Source: JAGTVG01 sp963820995 (lineage in GTDB: Bacteria > Bacteroidota > Bacteroidia > Cytophagales > Cyclobacteriaceae). From it: a stretch of DNA of 64,000 nucleotides. Shown piece by piece: positions 27,661 to 36,779 of the stretch (position 1 is its first letter; every line of letters begins with the position of its first letter). The notes under the pieces are model-generated. The model made no database searches. It was not told where the DNA came from and saw only the letters and a program-made list of their open reading frames with translations. The stretch covers positions 1 to 64,000 of the forward strand of contig CAWGCL010000003.1 of assembly GCA_963820995.1 (NCBI GenBank), given 5' to 3'. The position numbers were made by a program, and so were the translations under genes.

Positions 27661-27951
27661 CTAAGCCTGATCTACTTCACTATCATCATCGAACATCTCG
27701 CTTAGCTTTTGTTTATAAGCTGCAATCTTTTCTTTATCATCCTCTACCATTTCACTATAGCGTTGTTTAAACTTGTCAATCTGTTTTTTAACTTCTTCAG
27801 AGCTATGCCCGTATTTTTCCTGAAGCTTGCCCTTGAGCAATTTTGCTTCTCCTTTGAGCTGTTTCATGTCATCATTGGTTAGCTTTCCCCATTCTTTTTG
27901 AAGTTCGCCTTCGAGTTGATTCCATTTTCCTTTAATGATGTCTTCGTTCAT
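27661..27951 (-). CDS. CsbD-family stress protein
   Basis: 96 residues. The start MNEDIIKGKWNQLEGELQKE WGKLTNDDMKQLKGEAKLLK is a clear CsbD domain in two parts: a short hydrophilic helical protein induced by general stress in Bacillus (sigma B) and widespread in other bacteria, function not settled. The rest is a charged, probably coiled-coil tail (QIDKFKQRYSEMVEDDKEKI), making it longer than the usual 60-70 residues. It lies 26 bases upstream of the DUF1254/1214 stop-side at 27978 and is transcribed in the same direction toward HdeD. Confidence 0.88.
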   Translation of the reverse strand: MNEDIIKGKWNQLEGELQKEWGKLTNDDMKQLKGEAKLLKGKLQEKYGHSSEEVKKQIDKFKQRYSEMVEDDKEKIAAYKQKLSEMFDDDSEVDQA

Positions 27952-27977
27952 AATTTCTGTTTTTTAAGTTTAATAAT

Positions 27978-29529
27978 TTATTTTACTAATTCTATTTCAC
28001 CTGGTCTCCAGGTTTTATCAAACCAGGGTTCAAGCGGGCCATAAATACGCCACAGCATATGCCAGTTTTTACCGGGAACAGTTTGTATCCAGTTTACATT
28101 TCCTTCTGGTTTTTCATAACTGAAATAAACATCAAAGGATCCATCTGCATTTTGCACAACATTTTTATCGGAACTGGTAACCCCTGGGAATGGATAATCC
28201 GTTTGAAGTAATGATCTTGTCTGCACATCGTAAACGGTTACATCCCAGAATTGTACAGCAGGTACATTGGCTGGTATGTGTAATTTGTATTGCTTATCTC
28301 CGGATAAAGGATTGCCTTCAGAGTCGCGGATACCTTTCATGTATTGTGATCCTTTTCCAACCGGTGGAGTTACCATAGCGGGCGTGATTCCTGTCGCATA
28401 ATAATGGAATCCTAATCTTTGATCGATTAAACGAACTCCATCTTTTTCAAACAAATAGCTATTTCCAGGAAATCCTGTTTCCCAGGTCTTGCTGTCAGGA
28501 TAAGCTGCAAAACTCTTGTCCCGGTTTCTGTATTCATTAACACGTGAATAGGCATTCCCAACAAGGGCTGCTTCATTTAGAATTTTTTTCATGCGTGAAT
28601 CCGGTGCAAAAGCTTTCCCTTTTTCAATTCCGATGGATGCCAGGTAACCTAAAATTTCAGGGCTAAATGCTGAAGCAGGTTCTTCCTGTACGATTGCATT
28701 CACTTCTTCAAAAAACTGAAAATCGCTGGCGTGTACGGTGTTAAATTCTTTACCAGATACATTCACAAAATTTACAGATTTAGGCTGATCTCCCAATGGA
28801 TACAATTTAAAATTCTCTTTCATATTTTTTACAACAGGTTTTGGATCGAAGTTCTCCATAAACCCACGCATCACCAACCAATTTCCATAGGTAGCTGATT
28901 TTGCTACAAAATATCCATCGGGTATTTTGCCTTCATAACCCGGGGGAACTAAGAGATATTTACCTCCTTTTCCTTTGTCAGGTCCTGCGTTTCCATAATC
29001 GGTTACATATTGAAACCAAAAGTCATCGATCAATCCAAGGGTGTTTGGTGGTGTTTCCATTACCATGGGCCCATCTTTCAAATCAATCCACATAAAAGTG
29101 TATACAACGGTTGTATTGGGCGTAAGTAATATCACTTTAGAATCCATGCGGTCTTCCCAGATTATCATGGTTTCATTATCGGGGCCAAATTTTCGAAGGC
29201 TATTTCTAAAACCACTTAATGAAGCACCGCTTGTGGTTAAGGCAACACATTCAACTGCGCGTTGAAAATCGATTTGATCATAAAGTTTTTGAGCTGTTTC
29301 TTCTGTAGGAAAGCCATCATCAAAAGTTAAAGTTCCGAAACGTGTTTCCACTTCATCGGCAATTGGGATACTTGCCGGAATGTCGGTGGTCATTTTCATT
29401 TTTTGGGCTACTTTTTCAGTAGTCTCTTGGGTCTTTGCAGGTTCTTTTTTTGCATCACCACCACAATGTTAACGATAACGCAAGTGCGGCAATGAACCCA
29501 AAAGAAAGAAGTGTTTTTAAATTTTTCAT
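27978..29529 (-). pseudogene. DUF1254/DUF1214 lipoprotein, frameshift in signal region (copy 3)
   Basis: The main frame (29399-27978, 473 residues) holds both domains: VETRFGTLTFDDGFPTEETA and VILLTPNTTVVYTFMWIDLK for DUF1254, LHIPANVPAVQFWDVTVYDV and EPWFDKTWRPGEIELVK for DUF1214. Upstream, an ATG at 29529 begins MKNLKTLLSFGFIAALALSL, and one base too many near 29469 separates it from CGGDAKKEPAKTQETTEKVA, which is in frame with the main part. Corrected, this is a lipoprotein with Cys right after ALSLT. Without correction, translation from the inner ATG 29399 would give a cytoplasmic protein with no signal. The DNA around the shift is TTGTGGTGGTGATG, so either slippage in the genome or a read error is possible. 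Confidence 0.75.
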
Positions 29530-29545
29530 TTTTTATAGTTTTATC

Positions 29546-29581
29546 GTCATTGCGATCCGCCAGCAGGCGGATCACCATGAC
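29546..29581. repeat. Palindromic repeat 3 after a DUF1214 stop
   Basis: Left half GTCATTGCGATCCGCCAG, as in repeat 2; the right half has two changes (ends GGATCACCATGAC). It lies 12 bases downstream of the stop of the DUF1254/1214 gene at 29594. Confidence 0.75.
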
Positions 29582-29593
29582 GGTTTATATAAT

Positions 29594-31163
29594 TTAGTTG
29601 ACTAACTCAATTTCACTTATTTTCCATTCCTGATCGTACCAAATCTGCGTTGGACCATAAATTCTCCAAAGCACATGCCAGCTTTTTCCAGGTATAGTTT
29701 GTAACCAGTTAACATTGCCTTCTGGTTTTTCAGGACTAAAATAAATATCAAAGGACCCGTCATCATTTTGAATGACTGCTTTGTCCTTACTTGTTACACC
29801 CGGGAAAGCCTGATCGGTCTGCAATAACGACCGTGTTTGCATATCGTAAATCGTTACATCCCAGAAATTAGCGGCAGGAACGTCGGGCAGGATGTGCAGT
29901 TTGTAGGTTTTGCTGCCGTCAAATCGTCGACCTTCCGAGTCACGAAGCCCTTCCAGATATTGAGAGCCCAGGCCTACCGGAGGTTTCACCATAGCTGGTG
30001 TAATTCCCGTGGCATAAAAATGGAAACGCTCACGCTCATTAATTAATCGAACGCCATCACGCATAAATTCATGGCTTCCGCCGGCGAAACCGGGTTCCCA
30101 TGTTTTACTGCCGGGATATGCGGCAAAACTTTTATCGCGGGCATTCCACTGTATAGTTCTCTGGGTTGCGTTACCCACCTTTGCGGCATCATCAAGGATT
30201 GCTTTCATGCGTGCATCAGGTGCAAAAGGTTTTCCCTTTTCAATTCCAATTGAAGCAAGTATTCCTAATATTTCCGGACTAAAAGCCGAATTAGGTTCTT
30301 CCTGAACCACTTGATTGACTTCGGCAAAAAATTCACCATTCGAAGCATGAAGGGTATTGATAAACTTGCCATTCATATTCACCCAGTTTACTTCTTTTGG
30401 CTCGTCCCCTAATGGGTAAATACGGAAATGGTCTTTCATGTTTTTAACAATCAGGTTCGGCGTTAAAATCGGTCATGAAACCACGCATGGCCAGCCAATG
30501 GCCATAAGTTTTGGATTGTTTAACGAAGTATCCCTCGGGGATATCACCCTTATAATCAGGTGGTAGAAGAAGATACTTACCGCCTTTACCTTTATCATCT
30601 CCCGCATTACCAAAATCGGTAAGATATCTGAACCAGAAATCATCGACGATTCCGAGCACATTGGGTGGCGTTTCCATAACCATGGGTCCATCTTTCAGAT
30701 CGATCCACATAAAGCTATAAACCACTGTCGTATTACCTGTTAGCAGTAAACCTCTAGGATCCAGGCGACCTTCCCAAATAATCATGGTTTCATTGTCCGG
30801 CCCAAAATCACGGATACCTTGACGGAAACCTACCAGCGAAGCCGCAGGTGTCGTCATAATCATAGCTTCTACGGCGCGGACAAAATCAAGATTGTCCCAT
30901 ACTTTCTGCGCTGTTTCTTCTGTAGGAAATCCGTCATTGAATTTTAGCGTGCCAATGCTTGTCTCCACCACATCCGGTGTAATAACATTTTCCGGAATTT
31001 GGGTAGTCATTTTGTACTTTGGTACTTCAACAGCTTTTGTTTCAGTTGCTGGAGTATCATTGTCAGTTTTAGTAGTATCTCCACAGCCAGTAATCCAGAT
31101 CAGTACAATACTGAATAAAACAACTGACAATGGCTTTTTTGTAAGATTTTTTAAAGTTATCAT
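29594..31163 (-). pseudogene. DUF1254/DUF1214 lipoprotein, one frameshift (copy 4)
   Basis: Start chosen at ATG 31163 (MITLKNLTKKPLSVVLFSIV then LIWITGCGD, lipobox Cys) rather than an in-frame ATG at 31217 that lies in the promoter. The first frame ends FMTDFNAEPDC at 30444; a one-base change near 30453 restores LIVKNMKDHFRIYPLGDEPK, and the second frame runs to EWKISEIELVN at 29594. All domain landmarks are present (TSIGTLKFNDGFPTEETAQK; LDPRGLLLTGNTTVVYSFMW; LHILPDVPAANFWDVTIYDM). Close to copy 3, so the two are a tandem duplication. The shared promoter element at 31220-31279 lies directly upstream. Either recently inactivated or a sequencing error. Confidence 0.78.
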
Positions 31164-31219
31164 GTGTTTTGTGTTTTGTGTTTTGTGTAATTCAATCGAA
31201 TTACTAAATATTTTCATGT

Positions 31220-31279
31220 CAAATTTAGCAACATAATGGAATAAGAATCAATACTACGAAAGACGTAAAAAAGTAGAAT
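31220..31279 (-). promoter_or_regulatory. Shared promoter element, copy B (upstream of DUF1254/1214 copy 4)
   Basis: Minus strand: ATTCTACTTTTTTACGTCTT, a short gap, GTATTGATTCTTATTCCA, then TAAATTTG (31220-31227), which matches the Bacteroidota -7 box TAnnTTTG exactly. TTG and TAAATTTG are 24 bases apart, as at 36647 and 42053. A leader of about 50 bases leads to ATG 31163. The operator-like upper part lies at the stop codon of the preceding gene. Confidence 0.6.
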
Positions 31280-32319
31280 CATAACTCCCAACCGAAAGTA
31301 GCTTGAAGCACATAATCGCTGGAAGGTGCACCCTCCACAGGTTGATTGTCGTAATTGAGTGTAAATCCGAAATCAATAAAGAAGTCCAAAGGGAATTCAT
31401 ATTTTACGTTGAAATTTAAATCTGATCTAAAACGTTTGCTTTCAGTGAGGCTGGGATAACCCAGTAACCGGGTTGAAAGATCAAGGTCGCCTAAGTTAAA
31501 AATAGTGTAATCAACGGCAAAAAATGCCTCTGCACTGTTTCTGTCCATTGTAACAAGATCATCATAATCCTCAAAATTCCAGGCTGCGCCTGCAGCAATG
31601 CCTAATTCCATTCGGTTTGTTTTCAATGGAAAATAACCAATGCCACCTTGGGTGATGGCCCTGATATTGAGTTTCAGTTCCGAACTTTGCAAAAGATCAG
31701 ATCTTACCAATCCAAACCAGTCTTTGAAAACAAAATAGCGAAATCCCAATCCCCCTTCTGTTCGCTTGATCTTAGCTGTCACATCCTCTGTGGTCTGCAG
31801 GCTTCTGAATGCTTTGAAATATAAGTCTGCTCCAAAAGTACTGGATGTATAGCCCGTTTTAATGTTCGCACTGAATTGATGGCTGTTGTTGGCTTTGGCT
31901 AACGTATATCCTATAGACATCAGAAGATCAACCCGGCTCCAGAAAGTATCATCGATTTCTTTAAAGAATATAACATCGGCAATATTTACTGTGTCTCTTC
32001 CAATGTCAACATCATCTATAATAACATTAGATGGATCTTTTGCTTCAGAAATAAGCTGTCCATAATATCTGTCTCCGCTTGAATTGATTATCAGGAATTT
32101 TCGTTCCGTACGTATGGAAGCAACCTTATCCCATTCCAATTTAAAATCACTATCGCTGTAATCCGTTTCAATTATAATCACGCCTCTATCCAGGCTCTTA
32201 ATTTCGCCTGACAAGGATTCACCATTGGTCATGATAAGGGAATCAGTCTGGGCCAGAATCCCTGGCCCGGTTTCAGCCATTATCAAAAAAAACAATATTA
32301 TTGTTACCCATGATCTCAT
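31279..32319 (-). CDS. Outer-membrane protein with DUF481-like barrel
   Basis: 346 residues with a signal peptide (MRSWVTIILFFLIMAETGPG then ILAQ). The first part (DSLIMTNGESLSGEIKSLDR GVIIIETDYSDSDFKLEWDK in two pieces) looks like a small beta domain; the rest alternates polar and hydrophobic residues in strands with aromatic ends and finishes YVLQATFGWEL, as in DUF481-type outer-membrane beta-barrels. Function unknown. Its stop overlaps the upper end of promoter copy B. It follows the lipoprotein gene at 32359 by 39 bases and probably belongs to the transcript starting at 36.6 kb, although a terminator lies at 33494. Confidence 0.7.
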   Translation of the reverse strand: MRSWVTIILFFLIMAETGPGILAQTDSLIMTNGESLSGEIKSLDRGVIIIETDYSDSDFKLEWDKVASIRTERKFLIINSSGDRYYGQLISEAKDPSNVIIDDVDIGRDTVNIADVIFFKEIDDTFWSRVDLLMSIGYTLAKANNSHQFSANIKTGYTSSTFGADLYFKAFRSLQTTEDVTAKIKRTEGGLGFRYFVFKDWFGLVRSDLLQSSELKLNIRAITQGGIGYFPLKTNRMELGIAAGAAWNFEDYDDLVTMDRNSAEAFFAVDYTIFNLGDLDLSTRLLGYPSLTESKRFRSDLNFNVKYEFPLDFFIDFGFTLNYDNQPVEGAPSSDYVLQATFGWEL

Positions 32320-32358
32320 TTTATATAGGATTTTAAGGTGAAATGTATCATAATACCC

Positions 32359-33411
32359 CTAGTACGTTGGAATGGTAATAGTTGGCAAGTTCTCTGAAGC
32401 CCTTGAATCTGCAAGCGAAAAGAGAAATAAAATAGAGCCGAAAGTGTTTTTTGATTTCCAATCATCATTTGCTATCCAGAACCATTCATCCTCATAAGGA
32501 ACTGCTACGTAATAGTCTTCCGGTTTACTTTGCCCACTTAGCACACGCAGTAAAGGAGTCTCTTCAATACCAATCTCTGTTAAGGGTGGGATCAGTCTAC
32601 GCTCGCGGTGAGAATCCGGGATAACGATGCCCATGGCCATAGCCGTCAGTATCTGCCACATGGAGCGGGTACCTATACCGAGCTCTCCCGGCCCTCCTTT
32701 CATCGGTGAATAAACGAGTTTAAATTCGATCTGGTGATCCGGAACTTCCAGTAACCTTCGTACTTCGGCAGATTTTTGTTGTATTTCTTCACTAACATTT
32801 TGATTTCGGAAAAAGAATACGATTGTCTGTTGCTCATCTTCAGATTGGACAATCTTCATACCAATTGCACCAGCATCCTGGATCTCCCGCATTAATATGA
32901 TCACTTCAAAAAAAGCTTCATTAGGTTGACGTTTGGATGCCAATGAAACTGAACGATTAAACAAACCATTAAAGGAATCCAGACAAAGTTCCAGAATAAA
33001 ATCTGCCTCATAACCAGATTGAATAAGTGAAAAGACATTAATAGGCTTCACTGGAATAAGAAATCCTTCCAGAAATCTTTCCCCAGTCAATGGCATGTAT
33101 GTGATTGTTGGTCGATCGGTATATCGTCCCTGGGCACCAAACGAACCGAAATTATTTGCCGATGACATGCTGCCACCCAGATTAACACTGGTCTCCATCG
33201 AATAGCCAGTGACCAATTGCCCTACATCAAGGAAGATCGGCAGGTCAAGGTAACGCACTTTAACTATATTAAGCAGCATCTGTTTTTTCCAGGAATCGGC
33301 AAGCGCATGACTGTAATCAAATCGGTCCCTTGTCATTTTCTTTGGGCCAATTGATTTACATCCAGCTATGAAGAACGTTATGACCATAATCCATGTTGCA
33401 AAGAGTTTCAT
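32359..33411 (-). CDS. Conserved lipoprotein of unknown function
   Basis: 350 residues; lipoprotein signal MKLFATWIMVITFFIAGCKS. The N-terminal region RDRFDYSHALADSWKKQMLL NIVKVRYLDLPIFLDVGQLV (two pieces) is a recognisable signature of an uncharacterised lipoprotein family that I know only from genome annotation. No enzymatic motif was seen. Downstream by 39 bases is the DUF481-like barrel, so the two may form an outer-membrane pair. Immediately upstream is the terminator at 33494 and then the DUF1254/1214 gene at 33548. Confidence 0.6.
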   Translation of the reverse strand: MKLFATWIMVITFFIAGCKSIGPKKMTRDRFDYSHALADSWKKQMLLNIVKVRYLDLPIFLDVGQLVTGYSMETSVNLGGSMSSANNFGSFGAQGRYTDRPTITYMPLTGERFLEGFLIPVKPINVFSLIQSGYEADFILELCLDSFNGLFNRSVSLASKRQPNEAFFEVIILMREIQDAGAIGMKIVQSEDEQQTIVFFFRNQNVSEEIQQKSAEVRRLLEVPDHQIEFKLVYSPMKGGPGELGIGTRSMWQILTAMAMGIVIPDSHRERRLIPPLTEIGIEETPLLRVLSGQSKPEDYYVAVPYEDEWFWIANDDWKSKNTFGSILFLFSLADSRASENLPTITIPTY

Positions 33412-33493
33412 CAGTGTTTTATTTTATATCAATGTATAGTACATTTTAATTACTCAAAAGGACTGATTAGTTATCTTATTTAAGAAATAAGCC

Positions 33494-33527
33494 TTAAAAA
33501 AGGGCGATAGATGTTTTCCATCGCCCC
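33494..33527 (-). terminator. Rho-independent terminator after DUF1254/1214 copy 5
   Basis: Minus strand: stem GGGCGAT (33520-33526) / ATCGCCC (33502-33508) with an 11-base loop, followed at once by TTTTTT. It is 21 bases past the stop at 33548. Typical intrinsic terminator; it should separate the 36.6-33.5 kb genes from the lipoprotein at 32359. Confidence 0.8.
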
Positions 33528-33547
33528 ATGATTTCTTTCGTTTTGAT

Positions 33548-35203
33548 TTATTCTACAATAGCTACATCATTGGGTATCCACGTCTTTTCGTTGAATGCCT
33601 TAAGCGGACCATAGTAACGCATATATACAAAGAAGCCCTGGTTTGGTATGGTCTTAACCCAGTTCGATGCTGAAACACCGTCCGGTTTGTTGACAGCAAA
33701 ATAGATATCAATGGAGCCATCATCATTTGTTGTTGGTGCCGGTGTCATCTGGCTGCTGATGCTTGGATAAGGCTGACTTTGTATTTCGCATCGAGTATAT
33801 GGGTCGTAAACAGTAACCGCCCAGAATAGTTTAACAGGGACACCTGGTGGCATATTTAATTTGTAGGTCTTGTTTCCATCAAGGAAATTATTGTCGCTAT
33901 CTTTATAGGTTGTTTGGTACCTTGAGCCAAGGCCATCAGGCATTTGAGCAGCCATAGCGGGTGTTATACCGTCTGCTGTGAAGTGGAACACTGTGCGTGC
34001 CTCGAGATTGATATAATCGCCCTGGTAGAAAGTTGAGTTGTTAGTTACATAGGGACTCTCCCATGTACGGGTTGGATAGGCACGTGCTTGCTCATCCCGG
34101 CAATTAAATGCAATAACGCGCGACATAGCTACAGCCTGTTCGGCTGCTTTGGATAAAATCTTTTGCATGCGTGCATCCGGGTTAAAAGGTTTTCCTTTTT
34201 CAATTCCTATTGAAGCTAACTCACCTAATCGTTCTTTTCCAAAAGCCTCTGCAGGTTCGTAATTTATTAAGGCATGCATCCAGGCAAATGCCGATGCATC
34301 TTCAGGCACTAATGTATTGATCGGAATACCAGTAACGTTGGTATATTTGCCTTCGCGAGGACCTGTGCTTAAAGGATAAATTTTACATCCCTTACGGAAA
34401 TAGTCCATGGCGCCTTCTCCAAAACCAATAACCGCAGCATTGGCACGAACAAATGAGAAAGCACGATAGGTTGGCGATTTGAACACGAAATATCCTGCGG
34501 GAATATCACCAGTATAATCGGGAGGTAATAATAAGTATTTGCCCCCTTTACCTTTATCCATTCCCGTTGGGCCAATGTCGAATAGAAACTTAAAATTAGC
34601 ATCATCACAAGGTCCCATTAAGCCAGCTGGCACTTCAAAAACAGTAGGGCCATCAGCTTTTAGGTCGAAGACCAACATGGCATAAATACTTTCCGTGTTT
34701 CCGGTAAGGAAAAGTGCTTTCGAATCTAAACGGTCGGCTGTAACCGCAACATCAGAACAACTGTGGGTTCCATAATCGCGTGCAACTCCTTCAATCATAC
34801 CTTTCATGGAAAGGGCAGGATACATGCTTAAATACAATTGTGTTGCCTTTTGCAGATCAAGCTCATCATATACTTTTTGTACGGTTTCTTCAGTTGGGTA
34901 GCCGCCTGGGAATTCAAGCTTACCAAAACGAGTATTCATTGTAAGTGCAGCGGGCTCAAATCCACCAGGAGTAAAAGGTTTTTGCTTTTTCGCCCAGTTA
35001 AAAATGCTCGTTTCTGCATCGGGCATTTGCATTGTCAATTTTACTTCTGAAGAAGCGCTTTTTGATGAAGGTGATACTTTTGCCTCTTCATTTGTAGCTT
35101 CCTGTTTACAACTCATGATCAACATAACCATTAAGGTCATCAGGAAAACAGGAATTAATCTTTTTGATGTGTAGCTGTTTTTAATAATCGTTTTCATATT
35201 CAT
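33548..35203 (-). CDS. DUF1254/DUF1214 domain lipoprotein (copy 5)
   Basis: 551 residues, the longest copy. Lipoprotein signal ending LMVMLIMSCKQE; the start could also be the ATG two codons later. A spacer (residues about 35-85) precedes the DUF1254 part (NTRFGKLEFPGGYPTEETVQ; LDSKALFLTGNTESIYAMLV). The DUF1214 part has LNMPPGVPVKLFWAVTVYDP and ends FNEKTWIPNDVAIVE. Intact and followed by a good terminator. It lies 29 bases downstream of the SphA-like gene. The parallel deleted set at 41481-42014 shows that small protein, SphA-like and DUF1254/1214 genes were once a duplicated block. Confidence 0.87.
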   Translation of the reverse strand: MNMKTIIKNSYTSKRLIPVFLMTLMVMLIMSCKQEATNEEAKVSPSSKSASSEVKLTMQMPDAETSIFNWAKKQKPFTPGGFEPAALTMNTRFGKLEFPGGYPTEETVQKVYDELDLQKATQLYLSMYPALSMKGMIEGVARDYGTHSCSDVAVTADRLDSKALFLTGNTESIYAMLVFDLKADGPTVFEVPAGLMGPCDDANFKFLFDIGPTGMDKGKGGKYLLLPPDYTGDIPAGYFVFKSPTYRAFSFVRANAAVIGFGEGAMDYFRKGCKIYPLSTGPREGKYTNVTGIPINTLVPEDASAFAWMHALINYEPAEAFGKERLGELASIGIEKGKPFNPDARMQKILSKAAEQAVAMSRVIAFNCRDEQARAYPTRTWESPYVTNNSTFYQGDYINLEARTVFHFTADGITPAMAAQMPDGLGSRYQTTYKDSDNNFLDGNKTYKLNMPPGVPVKLFWAVTVYDPYTRCEIQSQPYPSISSQMTPAPTTNDDGSIDIYFAVNKPDGVSASNWVKTIPNQGFFVYMRYYGPLKAFNEKTWIPNDVAIVE

Positions 35204-35231
35204 TTATCATTTTATGTATTAAGAATGTGTG

Positions 35232-36311
35232 TTATTCATTTGATTTACTTCCAGTAAGGGCATTGGTGACAAAGGTTATGTTGAGCATAAATACGTTGTT
35301 CTTAAAGCGTTGACGCATGGCGTAGTCAAAACTATATTTGAGGTTAAGCTGAAGGCGTCCTGCCCATGCCCAGTATCCTGCTGAAAAGGCAAGGGTACTT
35401 TTGCGATCACGGTATCTGGGATCCCAATACAGATCACCACCTTTATCATCGCTTACCTGCCAGTTATGACCGCCCATTATACCCAATTCAAGTCTTTCGG
35501 TGAGATATTGACTAATGCCCCATTCCAGTGAAAAACGGTTGCCCGGATTGAAATCTTCACCTTTAATCTTCGTGTTAATCTCATATGTTAAACCAAGCAT
35601 AAAGGCGGTTGCCTGATCCACAGAGGGATAGTAATACGTAAATAATTGTGGCTGATGGGTCCAGAAGCCCAAACCAATATTGTCATCAGCCCCTGTTTCG
35701 TATCGCCCGGTTGGTGCGGTGAATCCATAATAAAAGGTGAGATCGAAATGATCCCATCCCCAGGTGAGTCCAAGCGGGGCGACATAAAGATCACCGAAAC
35801 CTGAAAGTCTGGCAGACCCGCTCTGGTTATAAACACTATCTATGGGGCCTCCCCGTTGTTCTGTAACAAATGAAGCATCTGCCCACATATAACTTGGGAC
35901 TACTCCAATCATCCATTGGGCCCCCCCCAGTACCGGAAAAGGGACCCCATAGAAAATAGCTGGAACTGTGGCAAATGAACCCAGATCAACACTCAGGTTG
36001 ACTTCCGGTAAAATGGGCAGAAGCTCATCCAAAGGAATTTCGCTATAGATATTCCCATCTTTATCGGCATATTTATTGGTAAATGAATATTGGTTGTACC
36101 ATACAATAGCTATTCCGGGGCCACCTTTCGCCATATCGCGTATATTTGAAAATGCAGGACTGTAATGTCCGGTTTGTAATGGTGATACCTGCTGGGCATT
36201 GGCCGGTCTTAAAAGAATGATTGAAAGCATCAATAAAATACTGATGCGCAATGCGATATAGAATTCCTTATTGGAATACAACCTCTTCCATGTATTGATA
36301 TATCTATTCAT
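35232..36311 (-). CDS. SphA-family / phenol meta-pathway-type outer-membrane transporter
   Basis: 359 residues. A long signal region (ISILLMLSIILLRPANAQQV) is followed by SPLQTGHYSPAFSNIRDMAK GGPGIAIVWYNQYSFTNKYA (two pieces) and many amphipathic strands, ending FVTNALTGSKSNE. It fits the SphA/MetA-pathway family of predicted outer-membrane channels for hydrophobic compounds. Substrate unknown. Its first 18 bp or more of mature coding sequence are repeated in the chimeric remnant at 41481. It is between the small protein (20 bases upstream) and DUF1254/1214 copy 5, a likely three-gene operon under promoter copy A. Confidence 0.8.
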   Translation of the reverse strand: MNRYINTWKRLYSNKEFYIALRISILLMLSIILLRPANAQQVSPLQTGHYSPAFSNIRDMAKGGPGIAIVWYNQYSFTNKYADKDGNIYSEIPLDELLPILPEVNLSVDLGSFATVPAIFYGVPFPVLGGAQWMIGVVPSYMWADASFVTEQRGGPIDSVYNQSGSARLSGFGDLYVAPLGLTWGWDHFDLTFYYGFTAPTGRYETGADDNIGLGFWTHQPQLFTYYYPSVDQATAFMLGLTYEINTKIKGEDFNPGNRFSLEWGISQYLTERLELGIMGGHNWQVSDDKGGDLYWDPRYRDRKSTLAFSAGYWAWAGRLQLNLKYSFDYAMRQRFKNNVFMLNITFVTNALTGSKSNE

Positions 36312-36331
36312 AGTCTAATATTTTGTTAACA

Positions 36332-36604
36332 CTAATTTTCTTTTTTTTTATTCTTGTCATTTTTATTAATTGCTTCCATTGAAACAATGACCAGATGCTT
36401 TTCATGCAAATTGTTTAAAACACCTGCAAGTTCTGTCTGATCTTTGATCATAAAGGTTAGTTTAGTAATAACATGATCTCCATCTGCTACTTCCTCCATG
36501 TTTAATGGTTCAAGTTGTTGGCTGAGGAATTCGCTGATCTTTCCTTCCACTGAAATAACGTAGGAAGCTTTCCCTTCAAATCGGATGGCATTTTGTAGTT
36601 TCAT
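36332..36604 (-). CDS. Small conserved protein of unknown function (IKDQ family, copy 3)
   Basis: 90 residues: FEGKASYVISVEGKISEFLS near the start, FMIKDQTELAGVLNNLHEKH then LVIVSMEAI near the end, and a Lys-rich tail KNDKNKKKEN. Soluble, no signal. First gene of a likely operon with the SphA-like and DUF1254/1214 copy 5 genes, under promoter element A at 36647-36707. Sequence is closest to copy 4 at 41754, in line with block duplication. No regulator is adjacent here; the gene facing away is the MscS at 36780. Confidence 0.75.
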   Translation of the reverse strand: MKLQNAIRFEGKASYVISVEGKISEFLSQQLEPLNMEEVADGDHVITKLTFMIKDQTELAGVLNNLHEKHLVIVSMEAINKNDKNKKKEN

Positions 36605-36646
36605 CTGAATGATTCATTCAATATTGTATGGACATCTTTCGAAAGG

Positions 36647-36707
36647 TAAAATTAGCAACAATCTGGAATAAAAATCAATACGACTAAAGGCGAAAAAAAG
36701 TAGAATT
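36647..36707 (-). promoter_or_regulatory. Shared promoter element, copy A (upstream of small protein 36332)
   Basis: Minus strand: AATTCTACTTTTTTTCGCCT, TTAGTC, GTATTGATTTTTATTCCA, then TAATTTTA (36647-36654). TTG to TAATTTTA spacing 24. Leader of about 45 bases to ATG 36604. About 50 of 60 positions agree with copies B and C. Confidence 0.6.
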
Positions 36708-36779
36708 ATGAAGGTGTCGCCTTGCATATAGTAACAAAATTTCTTAAAATAGATATGTCTTTCCAAAGATTTAAAAAAA

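Noticed and set aside
11746..29581. CRISPR or attachment-site interpretation of the three palindromes
   Set aside because: Only three copies, kilobases apart, no spacers and no integrase; hairpin or REP-like element fits better.
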